This document shows positions 45,343-56,327 of a stretch of 64,000 nt of DNA, one piece after another. Source of the stretch: Kitagawia praeruptora. Lineage: Eukaryota; Streptophyta; Magnoliopsida; Apiales; Apiaceae. The stretch spans positions 157,257,501 to 157,321,500 of the forward strand of contig CM075354.1 in the NCBI GenBank assembly GCA_037693485.1, in the 5' to 3' direction. The notes under the pieces are model-generated. The model was not told where the DNA came from. It saw nothing but the letters and a program-made list of their open reading frames with translations, and did no database searches. Position 1 is the stretch's first letter. Each line of letters begins with the position of its first letter. Made by a program: the position numbers and the translations under genes.

Positions 45343-46071
45343 TGTTATGCCCGAATTTGGCATAAAGTCCTAAACAGGCCTAATGGGCTAGAATATCAGT
45401 ACATCTCACATAATGGGCCTAAGAATGAGGATTGGGTCATTAAGGTCCGCCATCACAGGAAGTTCATCACATTATTTTGTATAGTGGGATCGCCAGCGAG
45501 CCCTAGAGGCGGGATCGCAGTTCACGAGGTCTAGCGAGGCTTAGAGGTCCAGCATGGCCTAGAGCATGTTTACTACGAAGGCTTACGGTCAAACCCAGCG
45601 AGGTCGCGTAAGTAGTTTATCTCCACAAAAGCGAGGATCGCCTCGCATGGTCAGGCCCATCTAGGTCCCATGCGAGACCATCTAGTCAGTTTCGCCAATA
45701 ATTATAGCATCATGGCGAGCCATGGGTTCCCTTTAATGGGTCATGGGTCATGGGCAGTATAAATGGGTAAAACATAACCCAAGGAGACGACTAGTGGATT
45801 TGGGTCAAGCCGAGCCCATAGAAACCCTAGCCCGTCTAGATAACTTCTTCTCTAAGAGAACTACGTATGGCTTGATCCCTATAAATAGGGTACGTAGGCA
45901 TCTTGTAAAGCATGAGAAACAGTTCACCACGGAATATCAATAGACAAGATCAGCCACAATCATTCACCAATCACCTCCGTGTTCTTCATGTTCATAGCAG
46001 AATATCCGTATTTTGCTCCGCAAATCCAGCAACCTCCATAAATATTGTTATACAATATTCTCCCTATAACA
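45343..46071 (+). repeat. 3' LTR of Tat-B (729 bp)
   Basis: Same ends as the 5' LTR. One base is lost in CACAGGGAAG. The TATA box is at 45880-45887. Confidence 0.95.
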
Positions 46072-46125
46072 GGTACTATTGTGTACCATTAAAACATGGT
46101 TTTGCACATTAATAAAAAGTATAGA

Positions 46126-46206
46126 TTTGCGTAATAGTATATGGGAGCTACCGGCCTCTAACCATGGTGATGTTATGGAAGTAAGGCGTGTTGCTACTTC
46201 GTTTCA
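46126..46206 (+). pseudogene. LINE remnant, right part
   Basis: It continues the frame of 33061-33158 after the Helitron: LRNSIWELPASNHGDVMEVR, the sequence expected after the zf-RVT region of plant LINEs. It runs up to the ABCG exon. Confidence 0.75.
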
Positions 46207-46310
46207 GATTTATGAAGATTTAGGCCTTGATATTTGTGCAGATACTATGGTAGGAGACCAAATGATCAAGGGTATATCTGGAGGACAAAGAAAGCGCGTT
46301 ACAACAGGTT
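46207..46310 (+). pseudogene. ABCG/PDR transporter exon fragment
   Basis: The stretch reads LGLDICADTMVGD then GISGGQRKRVTTG, the ABC signature region of the first nucleotide-binding domain of plant pleiotropic-drug-resistance (ABCG) transporters. TTCGTTTCAG precedes it as an acceptor and GGTTAATAAC follows, so it looks like one exon. No other exon of the gene is present, so it is a fragment or the edge of a broken gene. Confidence 0.8.
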
Positions 46311-46363
46311 AATAACTCGTAGTTCTGGTACTAAGTTATATAACGTTTTTCTTTTTGAATATA

Positions 46364-47005
46364 CTAGATGATAACCCGTGTGAAGCTCGGAGATTTATGT
46401 TAAATAATTACTAATTTTTATTTAATTAAATATTTATAATATTATATTACAAAAATTATAAAAAGAACTATGTTATTTGTATAAAAAGTTTATGTGATTA
46501 ACAAATTATAAACTTAGATTGTTTAATAAAAGTGCATGGAAACATGTTTCGTTTGTTTTCATTGAAAAATATTTAGAATAATTGATCGTAATCTTTTTTT
46601 TATTATAAGTTATAATAAAAAAATTGTTAATACATTGTAAGAATTATAATAATAATAAGATTTCAATTTTATTATATTTTCTTAAAAAAAATAACATATA
46701 ACTGCAGGGAAGAATGTTCTAGAGTAGTGTATAGAAACATGTTCTAGTTGTTTTCCTTAAAAAATCTTTTGGAGAATTGGTCGTATTATTTTTTTATTCT
46801 AAATTATGATAAAAAAATTGTATTATAATTATAATAGGATTTCAATTTTATTATTTTCTTTAAAAAATAACATAGAATTGTAAGGGAATATGATTCTAGG
46901 GATGAAACTATTTTTTTATTTAAAGTTGTAATAAAAGAATTATAATTACAAAAGGACTTCTATTTTATTAAAAAACAACATAGAATTATAGTAAAAATAG
47001 GATTA
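46364..47005 (-). mobile_element. Helitron-like 3' end with AT-rich repeated body
   Basis: ATACTAGATGATAACCCGTG followed by TGAAGCTCGG is the reverse complement of a common Helitron 3' end. Downstream, an AT-rich unit of about 190 bp (ACATGTT(T/C)..GTTGTTTTC.. AATTG(A/G)TCGTA) is repeated near 46540 and 46735. The other end was not found, so the right limit is a guess. Confidence 0.55.
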
Positions 47006-47442
47006 TGTTAACTCGAATAACTTGTAGAAGGGGGGGGGTTGAATACAAGTTATATAATCGTGTCTGATTTTTGCTCGAATAAATAAACGAATAAACCAAA
47101 CTGTTTGTATTAATAAGATCAAATACAAACTCTACCAAAGGTGTACAAATACCTTTAGCAGCTGCTGACAATACAAATCTCTCTCTGTTTGTACTTTCGT
47201 ATACTTACGATTACAAACCTCACGAACGAACACTTTTTACAATGATATAGAGAGAGTATTTATAATGCTACCTATCAACTAATAACAGAAAGATAATCTA
47301 TACATGACAATGTTCTGCCGTCCAGTTGATACTTTCCATCAATAAAAAATTCTTTCCTTCATAATATCTTCTTGCTAGTTCTTCAAACAAACGATCTTGT
47401 TTTATAGCACTTGCCAGTTTTTGTAGCATCCATAATGACATC
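47006..47442 (-). repeat. Reversed copia-type LTR fragment
   Basis: The start TGTTAACTCGAATAAC plus the run of nine G and TTGAATACAAG mirror the end of the Sire-D LTR (TTGTATTCAACCCCCC..TTCTACA) in reverse. It is cut on the right by the Sire-D insertion. No target duplication can be tested. Confidence 0.6.
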
Positions 47443-47927
47443 TGTTAGATATTGATTCAAGTGATGATCAGGATCTGGGCGTTACTGATCAGATACTGAT
47501 GCTGACGTCATAAGTAACACGTCGTCAGTATTTGAGTAGATCAGGATTACATGCTGATTTACGTTAGTCCAGAGATTATGGGAAGATTGATTTGTCGGTT
47601 CCTAAATTATAGGAATGCAGCTATCATTCAAGATATGTATTAAGAGTCGTATGTAATTGATTTGATATATCTTGTAATTGATAGAGCAGATGTGTACACT
47701 ATATAAACACAATTTAGGTTTTACATGATTGTAATCGTTTACACGAGTTATCTTGTAACCTAGCAGCTCTTAAGAACATAAGAATTTCTTAAGAGAGTTT
47801 GTAACAGTTTTATATCAGAATTAATAAAGCTGTTATTGATTCATACTTGTGTTATTTCTGTTTAAGTCGAAAATCTTAAACAATTGTATTCAACCCCCCT
47901 TCTACAATTGTTATTTACTGGGCAACA
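47443..47927 (+). repeat. 5' LTR of Sire-D (485 bp)
   Basis: It begins TGTTAGATATTGATTC and ends TACTGGGCAACA before the primer site. The TATA box TATATAAA lies at 47700-47707. The end carries the TTGTATTCAACCCCCC word common in Sireviruses. Confidence 0.85.
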
Positions 47928-47975
47928 ATTGGTATCAGAGCTAACTGATTAATATTAATCAGAAACGATATTAAG

Positions 47976-50255
47976 ATGTCGACAAGCAAGTATGAAAGCA
48001 TCAAAATTCCAATTCTCAAGAAAACTGAGTATCCAACATGGAAGGTGAAAATGCTGATGTATTTGGAAGCAACTGATCCAGACTATCTTGATAGGATCAA
48101 TGATGGACCATTTCTTCTAACAAGATTAGTTGCAAGAACAGAGACTGTTGCTGAACACTATGTCATTAAGGCAAAGAGTGAGTGGACAACAGAAGAAAAA
48201 GCTCAAGTACTCAAAGATGCAAAGGTAAAAAATATTTTGCATAACAGCCTTGATAATGTCATGTCAAACAGGGTAATAGCATGCAAGACTGCAAAGGAAA
48301 TTTGGGATACTTTGGAAACTCAATGCCAAGGTACTGAATCTATCAAAAGAAACAGAAGGGCTCTGTTGATTCAGGAGTATGAGCAGTTCGATGCTAAATC
48401 TGATGAAAGCCTTACTGATATGTATGATAGATTTTTGACATTACTGAACAATCTATCACTAGTTGGCAAAGAGTATGATCCAGAGGACTCAAACACCAAG
48501 TTTCTCAGAGCTCTAACTGAGGAGTGGGATACTCAAGCTTCAATCATAAGGCATCAATATGATTTGAAGATACTGTCTCTTGATGAAGTCTATGGGATGT
48601 TAAGAACCCATGATCTTGAGGTTCAACAGAGGAAGAACAAGAAAAATGTCAAAGCAAAATCTGTTGCTTTGAATGTTGAATCAAAATCAAAGGGAAAAGC
48701 TGAAGAGGTTTCTAGCAGAGAGAGTAGAGTGGAAGAGTCAATTCCTGATGACTCATCATCAGATACTGATACTGAGTCTGATCATGATACTGATGATGAC
48801 TCTACTGATTCTGATATAATGGAAATGGTTGCTATGATAGTCAAGGGCTTCAAGAAGATGAAGTTCAGAAAGGCTAGGAAGCAAGGGAAATTTCAGAAGA
48901 GAACCTTCAATGCTGACAAAGACAGGTACAAGAAGAAAGAAGATAAAAGCAGCAAATTTGACAAGTCAAAAATCAGATGCTATAACTGTGATGGAATGGG
49001 TCACTTTGCAACTGAGTGCAAGAGGACCAAAACCAAAGCTCTCATTTATTCAAGCAAGGATTGGATGGACTCATCATCTGACTCTGAAGAAGAGAAAGTG
49101 AATTATGCTTTGATGGCCAAAACTGATGAGACTTCTGCTGGTGAAAATAAGGTATCTGAAATTTTGTTTGATTTTGATACTAATAATGTCTCTGAGCTAA
49201 GATCTTTTTTAAAATCTCTGCATACTAGTTTTAGGAGTCAATCTCTTGAAAATAATAGAATAAAATCTGAAATGGCAGCGGTTGTTAAGAGAAATGATCA
49301 TCTAGAAGCTGAGTTAATTTTCTTGCAGGAAGTTCAAGCAGAATGTGATAATGCTAAACACATAAAACTTGAAACAGAGTTTAAATGTAATGAACTTGAA
49401 ATGCAACTTAAAGAGGCAAATGAAAAACTCAGAACCTGGACACATTCTGGAACAAAAACTCATGAAATTATTACTGACAAAAACTGGAAAGAGTGTCTAG
49501 GTTATAAGCCAGAGAATGAGAAAAACGATAAAGAAAAGGTTGTTTCATCTAATCCAGGAAAAGTTATAGTTGATGACTCAACAAATCCAAAAACCTACAG
49601 GTATGTCATAGACAGTACTAAAACCAAATTAAAACCTGTTAATTATGTGTATCCAGAAAATCCCAAATCTACTTCACAAAAGGGATCCACTTCTACACAT
49701 CATTCTGAGTCTAGAACTGTCAAAAACAAGAATGTAGGTCTTTTGTCTAAGAAACAATTAAGGGATAGAATCTGTGATGTAACAGATAGGAAGAGAGTTC
49801 CAACTGTCAAAAGGAACAGGAATGGTAAAGTTGGAATAAACAAGGAGAATAATTATAAGTATATTCCAAATGCACCAAGGAAAGTATGCTTTAACTGTGG
49901 TAACTCTAATCATCTTGCTATTGATTGCAGGAGGAGTAAAAATAAGGCTACTGTAGTTCCTAAGTCTGACATTAGGAATAAATCAGTATTTTATAAACCA
50001 CAGAATCCTTGTTTCCATTGTGGCAGTGAATGGCATTCTATTTATACATGTGAAGAATACCATAATTTGTACTATAATTATTATGAGCCTTTGCCTAAGT
50101 TCAATAAAAGTGCAAGTTTTGGAAAAACAAAGAACTTGAACACTAAGCATGCATCTGTTAAGAAAAAGATTAATTCTGATGGACTTAATCCTGATGGACT
50201 TAAGTTGCATGAAAAGATAACCCAACAAGTGTGGGTTCTTAAGAATTCTAACTGA
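47976..50255 (+). CDS. gag: Gag of Sire-D (759 codons)
   Basis: It starts 48 bp after the LTR (AAGATGTCGACA). The N-terminal capsid-type domain (YPTWKVKMLMYLEA..) is followed by an acidic stretch near residue 260-285 (DTDTESDHDTDDDSTDSD). Three CX2CX4HX4C knuckles follow: CYNCDGMGHFATEC near 334, CFNCGNSNHLAIDC near 638 and CFHCGSEWHSIYTC near 678. A coiled-coil stretch lies between the first and second. The long Gag with extra C-terminal knuckles is a Sirevirus trait. The frame is intact and ends TGA at 50253. Pol is in another frame. Confidence 0.88.
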   Translation: MSTSKYESIKIPILKKTEYPTWKVKMLMYLEATDPDYLDRINDGPFLLTRLVARTETVAEHYVIKAKSEWTTEEKAQVLKDAKVKNILHNSLDNVMSNRVIACKTAKEIWDTLETQCQGTESIKRNRRALLIQEYEQFDAKSDESLTDMYDRFLTLLNNLSLVGKEYDPEDSNTKFLRALTEEWDTQASIIRHQYDLKILSLDEVYGMLRTHDLEVQQRKNKKNVKAKSVALNVESKSKGKAEEVSSRESRVEESIPDDSSSDTDTESDHDTDDDSTDSDIMEMVAMIVKGFKKMKFRKARKQGKFQKRTFNADKDRYKKKEDKSSKFDKSKIRCYNCDGMGHFATECKRTKTKALIYSSKDWMDSSSDSEEEKVNYALMAKTDETSAGENKVSEILFDFDTNNVSELRSFLKSLHTSFRSQSLENNRIKSEMAAVVKRNDHLEAELIFLQEVQAECDNAKHIKLETEFKCNELEMQLKEANEKLRTWTHSGTKTHEIITDKNWKECLGYKPENEKNDKEKVVSSNPGKVIVDDSTNPKTYRYVIDSTKTKLKPVNYVYPENPKSTSQKGSTSTHHSESRTVKNKNVGLLSKKQLRDRICDVTDRKRVPTVKRNRNGKVGINKENNYKYIPNAPRKVCFNCGNSNHLAIDCRRSKNKATVVPKSDIRNKSVFYKPQNPCFHCGSEWHSIYTCEEYHNLYYNYYEPLPKFNKSASFGKTKNLNTKHASVKKKINSDGLNPDGLKLHEKITQQVWVLKNSN

Positions 50256-50272
50256 GTTCTTTGTGATTCTGA

Positions 50273-52740
50273 TTGCAGGGTAAAAAGAAAAATGTGTTAG
50301 TCATGGATAGTTGTTAACTCGTAAACACGCAAGTATACGCGATCACAAATAGCAAGTGATAAATAAGATTCGTTCCGCAGAGACTAGGTGTAATACCAAT
50401 TTTAGTGCGTATGCAACAGTGTATGGTTACTTCTTAATGCTTGAACAATTATCAAATTGGTTGTTTTTGTTTAAACTAATTTAATTAACTAAGTGCAAGT
50501 AAATTAGAAAAGAGTTCTTAATATGAGAAGGCAAGGGATTCCAATTTCATCGAAACTTCACTAAATATTAACACAGTAAATCGATACGGGTGATAAATAA
50601 GATAATTAATCAGATAACACTACAATAATACGAGCTACCTTTCAGTACACTCATATCATACCACTTAATATCCACAAAAGATAGAAATCAAGAGGACACC
50701 ACATTACGTTCAAATCATATATGTCTATACAATCTGGAAACACAATTGGTTTAAGCACAATTTATCTTTTGTAATTACATGGGGCAATATGAATTGGGTA
50801 AAATCATACTACTAATCAAGAATAAACAATTAATTCATGAACCCATGCTAATATGGCTTATTCTCAATCCTAGAATCCACTTTCGCAATCATCAAGGATT
50901 AATAAACTAGATGCTAGCTACACATCTATCAATTAAATCAAACCATATCAGATTATCACAATAAAATCACCCAACATCGATCACATGTCAAACACAATAA
51001 TTATGAAATCGAATCCATTGGAACCCCATGATAATGTTTAGTTCATAGTTGAACTTAGCACCATCATGGGTTCAATTGATAACATAATTGAAACAAAGAA
51101 TTGAATATGATTAATAATTGGAATTGAATTCACAATGGAAAACTGGAAAATAATAACTAAATAACAAGGTACAAAGTTTAGAGAATTCAAACACAAGATG
51201 CAAAACCCAAGTTCTTGATTTCGAACAAAATCTTCCGTGCTTTCACCTTGGAAGTAGTTTTACTCTTGTTCTTGCCTCTCTCTATGTTCTACAAACCCTC
51301 GCTAATGTGAATGTATCAGTCACGTAAGTATATCCCCCCACGTTCCTTTTCTATAATAATAAAACTAATTAATAAAATCTGATTTCCATCCCCTAATAAA
51401 AGTATTTTTAATGTTTTAATAAATTTTACAAAAAGAAATCCATAATTGAATAGGATTTTAATGTAAAATTCGCTGCTGACTTTGCTCCTCTGTTTCTGGG
51501 CTGTTCCAGTGCGATTTTGCTCTTTGGACCACCTTGGAATTAAAGAAAATTCTCCAAGCTTCGCGTGGACAGTAAGATCGTCAAATTCTGACTTCTGGAA
51601 CTCAAGATACGGCCCAAACAGTGTAGGCAGCCCGTATAACCCAATATTACGAATTTCCTCTAAAAAATCTCCAAATTCAGCTCTTTATTCTCCAATCCTT
51701 CCAAGTTTAGGATTCCTTGCTTTCTACAATAAAAAATTATAATTTATTTAATAAAAATCCAATTAAATGCAAAATAGAATTAATATGAGGAATAAAATCA
51801 TGTAAAATACATATAAATATATACTCTATCAATAGTGGATGCTCTGTGCACATGACTGGAGACAAAACCTTGCTATCAGAATTTGAGGAGAAGGCTGGCC
51901 CAACTGTGTCTTATGGAGATGGCAACATTGGACAAACTTTGGGATATGGCAGTATTGTAATTGGAAATGTCATCATTGAAAAAGTAGCTCTGGTGAAAGG
52001 ACTCAAGCACAATCTGTTAAGTGTTAGTCAAATCACAGACAGAGGTTATCGTGTCAATTTCAATGATACTCATTTTGAAGTTATCAGCAAATCTTCAGGG
52101 AAGGTTGCATTAACTGGTCAAAGACATGGTAACATTTATGAAGTCAACATTCACACCAATACTGATAATCCAACTACATGCCTCATCAGTAAAGCTTCTG
52201 TAGATGAAAGTAGGAATTGTTATAAGAAGCTTTCTCATCTCAACTTCAACAATATAAATGAGTTGGTTAAGAAAGACTTGGTAAGAGGATTACCAAAGGC
52301 ACTGTATACTCCTGATGGACTCTGTGATGCTTGTCAGAAGGCTAAACAGAGAAGGACATCATTCGAGAGTAAATCTGAATCCTCAATTGATGAACCATAT
52401 CACATGCTTCACCTTGACTTGTTTGGACCAGTGAATATTATGTTCATCAGTAAGAAAAGGTATACTCTAGTCATTGTTGATTAATATACTAGATTTACCT
52501 GGGTTTATTTTCTGCACAGAAAAGATGAAACTGCTGGACCATGTGAGGCTCATTGAAACTGGCACAAAATACAAAGTCAAGATCCTGAGAAGTGATAATG
52601 GGACTGAATTCAAGAATTCAGCAATGGAAGAGTTCTGCAAATACAAAGGAATAGTTCAACAATTCTCTGCTCCAGGCACACCTTAGCAAAATGGAGTAGT
52701 TGAAAGAAAGAACAGAACTCTTATTGAAGCTGGCAGAACT
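50273..52740 (+). pseudogene. Protease and integrase of Sire-D
   Basis: The protease start (KNVLVMDS) is separated from the rest (GCSVHMTGD) by the solo LTR. Taking out the insertion and one duplication copy leaves the catalytic DSG intact. Integrase has a degenerate HHCC block (KKLSHLNFNN..CDACQKAKQ), LDLFGPVNI, LRSDNGTEFKN and GVVERKNRTLIE. TAA at 52482-52484, a frameshift near 52540 and TAG at 52683-52685 interrupt it. Confidence 0.85.
50312..51831. mobile_element. Solo LTR (1520 bp), Athila-like, in the Sire-D protease
   Basis: It begins TGTTAACTCGTAAACACG and ends ATACTCTATCA, with target duplication ATAGT (50307-50311, 51832-51836). The start, ..CGCAAGTATACGCGATCAC.. GTTCGTTCCGCAGAGA, resembles the Athila-N LTR. 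No internal region is left, so the two LTRs of the original element probably recombined. Confidence 0.85.
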
Positions 52741-55088
52741 ATGTTGGAGGAAGCTAAACTACCTACATATTTCTGGGCAGAAGCAGTCAACACAGCATGC
52801 TACACTCAGAACATCACCTTAATCAACAGACATGGTGTAACTCCTTATCAGATGATCAAGGAAAAGAAGCCAAGTCTGAAGCATTTGTATGTATTTGGCT
52901 GTAAGTGCTTTGTTCTAAGACCTCATCCTGAACAGCTTGGAAAATTTGAAACTAAAGCTGATGAGGGAATCTTTATTGGCTATCCAACAAAAGCCTTTAA
53001 AATCTTCAATCTAAGAACAAAGACAGTCATGGAGTCTATTAATGTATCTTTTGATGATAGAAAGATAACAGGGATAACAGAAGACTCTCATGATAGTTTG
53101 ATCTTTGCAAATGAAGCTACCAAGAATTCTGATGAAGTCATGTCAGATACTGATACTCTGTCAGATCCTAACGATCGATCAATTCCTGATCGAACACCAG
53201 TTACTGATGATGACTCAAATAATGCAAATGTTGAGGGAGAGCAAGAGCAAGACATCACCAGTACTGATACAACTCCAACATCAAGAAGAGACTCATCAAA
53301 AACAGATTCAAATGACAATCCTGACAATATATCAGGAAGAGATAGCACTATCTCAGGGGGAGCTTCTAGCAATTCTAGTTCTTTTGAAGAAAACACCAAT
53401 CCAGGGGGAGCATCCAGTTCAAGAAATGACTTACCATCAGCAAGGAAATGGACTAAAAGTCATACTCCTGATTTAATTATTGGGAATCCTGAAGCAGGTG
53501 TTAAGACAAGAAGTGCAACACAGAATGAATGTTTATATAATAACTTTCTGTCAAAGGAGGAGCCTAAGAAAGTTGAAGATGCACTTAAGGATGCTGATTG
53601 GGTAACATCTATGCAAGAAGAACTGAATGAGTTTGAAAGAAATGAAGTCTGGAAACTAGTACCAAGGCCAAAGGGTAGGTCTATTGTGGGTACAAAGTGG
53701 GTATTCAGAAACAAGACAGATTCAGATGGCACAATTGTGAGGAACAAAGCAAGGCTAGTAGCAAAGGGGTATTCTCAACAGGAAGGAATAGATTATGATG
53801 AGACTTTTGCTCCTGTTGCAAGACTAGAGGCCATCAAAATTTTTCTGGCATATGCAGCCCACAAGAAGTTTAAAGTATTTCAGATGGATGTGAAAAGTGC
53901 ATTCCTCAATGGAGAATTGAAAGAGGAGGTATATGTCGAGCAACCTCCTGGCTTCATTGATTCCAAATATCCAGATCATGTCTATAGACTGGATAAAGCA
54001 CTTTATGGACTAAAGCAAGCTCCAAGAGCCTGGTATGAAACCCTAGCTCAATTCTTACTGGAAAGTGGATTCAATAGAGGTACAATTGATAAAACCTTGT
54101 TTTATTTGAATCATGGTAAGGATTTGCTGTTAGTTCAAATATATGTCGATGATATCATTTTTGGGTCAACTAACTCTAAGTTGTGTGAGAAGTTTTCAAA
54201 ACTAATGCAGTCTAGATATCAAATGAGCATGATGGGAGAAATGAGCTATTTCTTAGGTTTGCAAGTTAAACAGACTGATGATGGGATTTTTATCAATTAG
54301 TCAAAATATATAAAGAATTTACTGAAAAGGTTTAACATGCAAGATAGCTCTACAGCTTCAACTCCTATAGCTACAGCTACAAAGCTTGATCCTGATCAAG
54401 GAACAGAAGTAGATGTAACCAACTACAGGGGATGATTGGCTCACTTTTATATCTAACAGCTAGCAGACCAGATATCATGTATGCAACCTGTCTATGTGCA
54501 AGATTTCAAGCAAATCCCAAGGAACCACATCTCATTGCAGTGAAAAGGATTTTCAGATATCTTAAGGGCACTTCTTCTCTTGGCCTTTGGTATGCTAGAG
54601 AATCAGACTTTAGTTTATGTGGTTACTCAGATGCTGATTTTGCAGGAAGCAAAATAGACAGGAAAAGTACTTCAGGCAGTTGTCAGTTTCTTGGAGGAAG
54701 ACTAGTTTCTTGGTTTAATAAAAAGCAAAAGTCTATCTCTACATCAACTGCAGAAGCTGATTACATTGCTGCTGGAAGTTGTTGTGCTCAGATTATGTGG
54801 ATGAGAAATCAGCTAATGGACTATGGTTTGTCATTTTCAAGAATACCTATTTATTGTGATAACCAAAGTGCTATTGCCATGACAGGAAATCCAGTTCAAC
54901 ATTCTCTTACAAAGCACATCAGTATCAGGTATCACTTCATAAGAGAACAAGTACTGGAAGGAACAATTGAACTTCATTTTGTTCTTACTGATCAACAGTT
55001 AGCTGATATATTCACCAAGCCACTACCTGAGACTACTTTTACAAAGTTGGTGAACGAACTTGGAATGGTAAACTATGGCAGTTCTTGA
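52741..55088 (+). pseudogene. Reverse transcriptase and RNase H of Sire-D
   Basis: Integrase C-terminus (VFGCKCFVLRPHPEQ), a serine/aspartate-rich linker, then RT: KWVFRNKTDSDG, QMDVKSAFLNGELKEEVYVE, YGLKQAPRAWYE and catalytic YVDDIIFGSTN. TAG at 54298-54300 follows IFIN, and one extra base near 54430 shifts the frame. RNase H is then open: STAEADYIAAGSCCAQ, CDNQSAIAM, HISIRYHFIREQV. The RT motifs are Sirevirus-like. Confidence 0.88.
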
Positions 55089-55550
55089 GAAAGAAGTCAT
55101 CAGATACTGACGACTTACAAATACTGATGGAAAGTCAATCATGACAGTGGTCAACGTCGAATCCTGATGCGACGGTTCAATCATCAGTATTATGTTCAGA
55201 ATCTAACTGTCTTCGTTTTATTTCAATTTCGGATTTCCTGATTCAAGCTATGATTAATGGTATTGAACTCCTGATAATGTGATCACTTTAATTAGTCCTC
55301 ATATTTATTTTTTAGATAACATGATAAATCAGGAAAACATTGAATAGAATAGAGAAACTGAATTTTTCATTGATAATAAGAAAGAGATTACATTCAAGAT
55401 TACATCTTTTTGTTCTCTATCTACTAATCTATTCAACAGGAAATAAAAGTCCAATCCACTCCATTGTTAGTAGCCATCCCAGATCCCATCTTTGCCACTT
55501 TGTTTGAGTGAAGGTTGACAGGGATAAGGTTATTTTTGGTGACATATTCA
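55089..55550. other. Spacer after pol of Sire-D
   Basis: No sense ORF. The right half would be the 3' UTR of the antisense minigene. Confidence 0.5.
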
Positions 55551-55808
55551 TTAACAATGGTTGATGGAGTTGGATGAGGATGCCTTAGATGAAAGCCATG
55601 CTAATGTTGCTTGAAGGGCAGCATCGATGTCGATTACTCTTGCAGGTTTTTCCTTCTCAATATCTTCAAGACAAGCATCCATCTGAAGCCACAATGTCTC
55701 AAGCTGCCTTTCCTGGTCAAACGCTTCAAACTCTTAATGAGTATAACTAAAGATGTTTCTTTTCTCTAAGAGATGGAGATTCTTTTCTTTGATGGTAAAG
55801 TTCGACAT
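55551..55808 (-). pseudogene. Antisense minigene of Sire-D between pol and the envelope-like frame
   Basis: The minus ATG at 55808 follows a typical plant leader (TTTACAACAATG). A frame of 85 sense and nonsense codons runs to TAA at 55551, broken once by TAA at 55734-55736. The first 24 residues begin MSNFTIKEKN. The second part has FDQERQLETLWLQMD and IDIDAALQATLAWL, which look helical. A TATA-like TATTTAA lies about 90 bases upstream (55903-55897 on the minus strand). I do not recognise the protein. It could be a small accessory protein or a chance frame. Confidence 0.5.
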
Positions 55809-56327
55809 TGTTGTAAAATTTTGCTGTGAAGGGTTTTTCTTATTTTTTTTCAGGAGAGAATGAAGAGTTAAAAAGTAAGTGGACAAGTCTCTAGGATTAA
55901 ATAGAGAAGGGTGAAACGAGAATATGAAACGATTCATATTTCTGCTAAGTACCAAGTATTTTTTTATTGTGATGTTTTAAATTTCTTTATTTAAAACAAA
56001 TTACCTTGTTTTATTTTAATCACAATCTTATTTCTCAAATAATACGAGCGCGTGTGTTTCACTCAATCATTAAATATAGTTACATATGGTAAGTCGTGAC
56101 GCGTGCAATCATCACCACTCTCTCACGTAATTTGTTCCATTACTCTAGTATGCTCGAATAGTTTACTGACACCTGTTTTTGAGAAATCATTAGTATTGTC
56201 CAAATATCAATTTAGTTTTCTAATTGATTTATTATTCTCAAAACCATCAGTAAAACATCATCTCTCTATCTCTGCTCTCTCAAACCCTAATTTCAAAATT
56301 AGCGCAACTCTTGTGTTTGAAATTTCA

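Larger units (their letters stand above)
34328..46071 (+). mobile_element. Tat-B: full-length Tat-lineage Ty3/gypsy retrotransposon
   Basis: LTRs 34328-35057 and 45343-46071 have TG..CA ends and target duplication GGTAC (34323-34327, 46072-46076). Order: primer site, gag-protease-RT-RNase H-second RNase H in one long frame, integrase, internal polypurine tract, antisense gene on the minus strand, 3' polypurine tract. The LTRs differ at about 20 sites by eye, near 2.7%. It is inserted in the Helitron. Confidence 0.95.
33159..46125 (-). mobile_element. Helitron with captured gene fragment, enlarged by Tat-B
   Basis: The plus strand reads A/CTAGCCGGTTCGCACGGG at the left and AAAAAGTATAGA/T at the right, the reverse complement of Helitron ends (TCTATACTTTTT at the 5' end, CTAG at the 3' end, A-T target). 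Removing 33159-46125 joins codons GAA-TA/T-TTG and restores a continuous LINE frame, which confirms both ends. Without Tat-B it is about 1.2 kb. It carries a TNL fragment and a MITE and has no helicase ORF. Confidence 0.85.

Noticed and set aside
47029..47038. Run of nine G as a polypurine tract
   Set aside because: It mirrors the C run near the end of Sirevirus LTRs, so it belongs to a reversed LTR.
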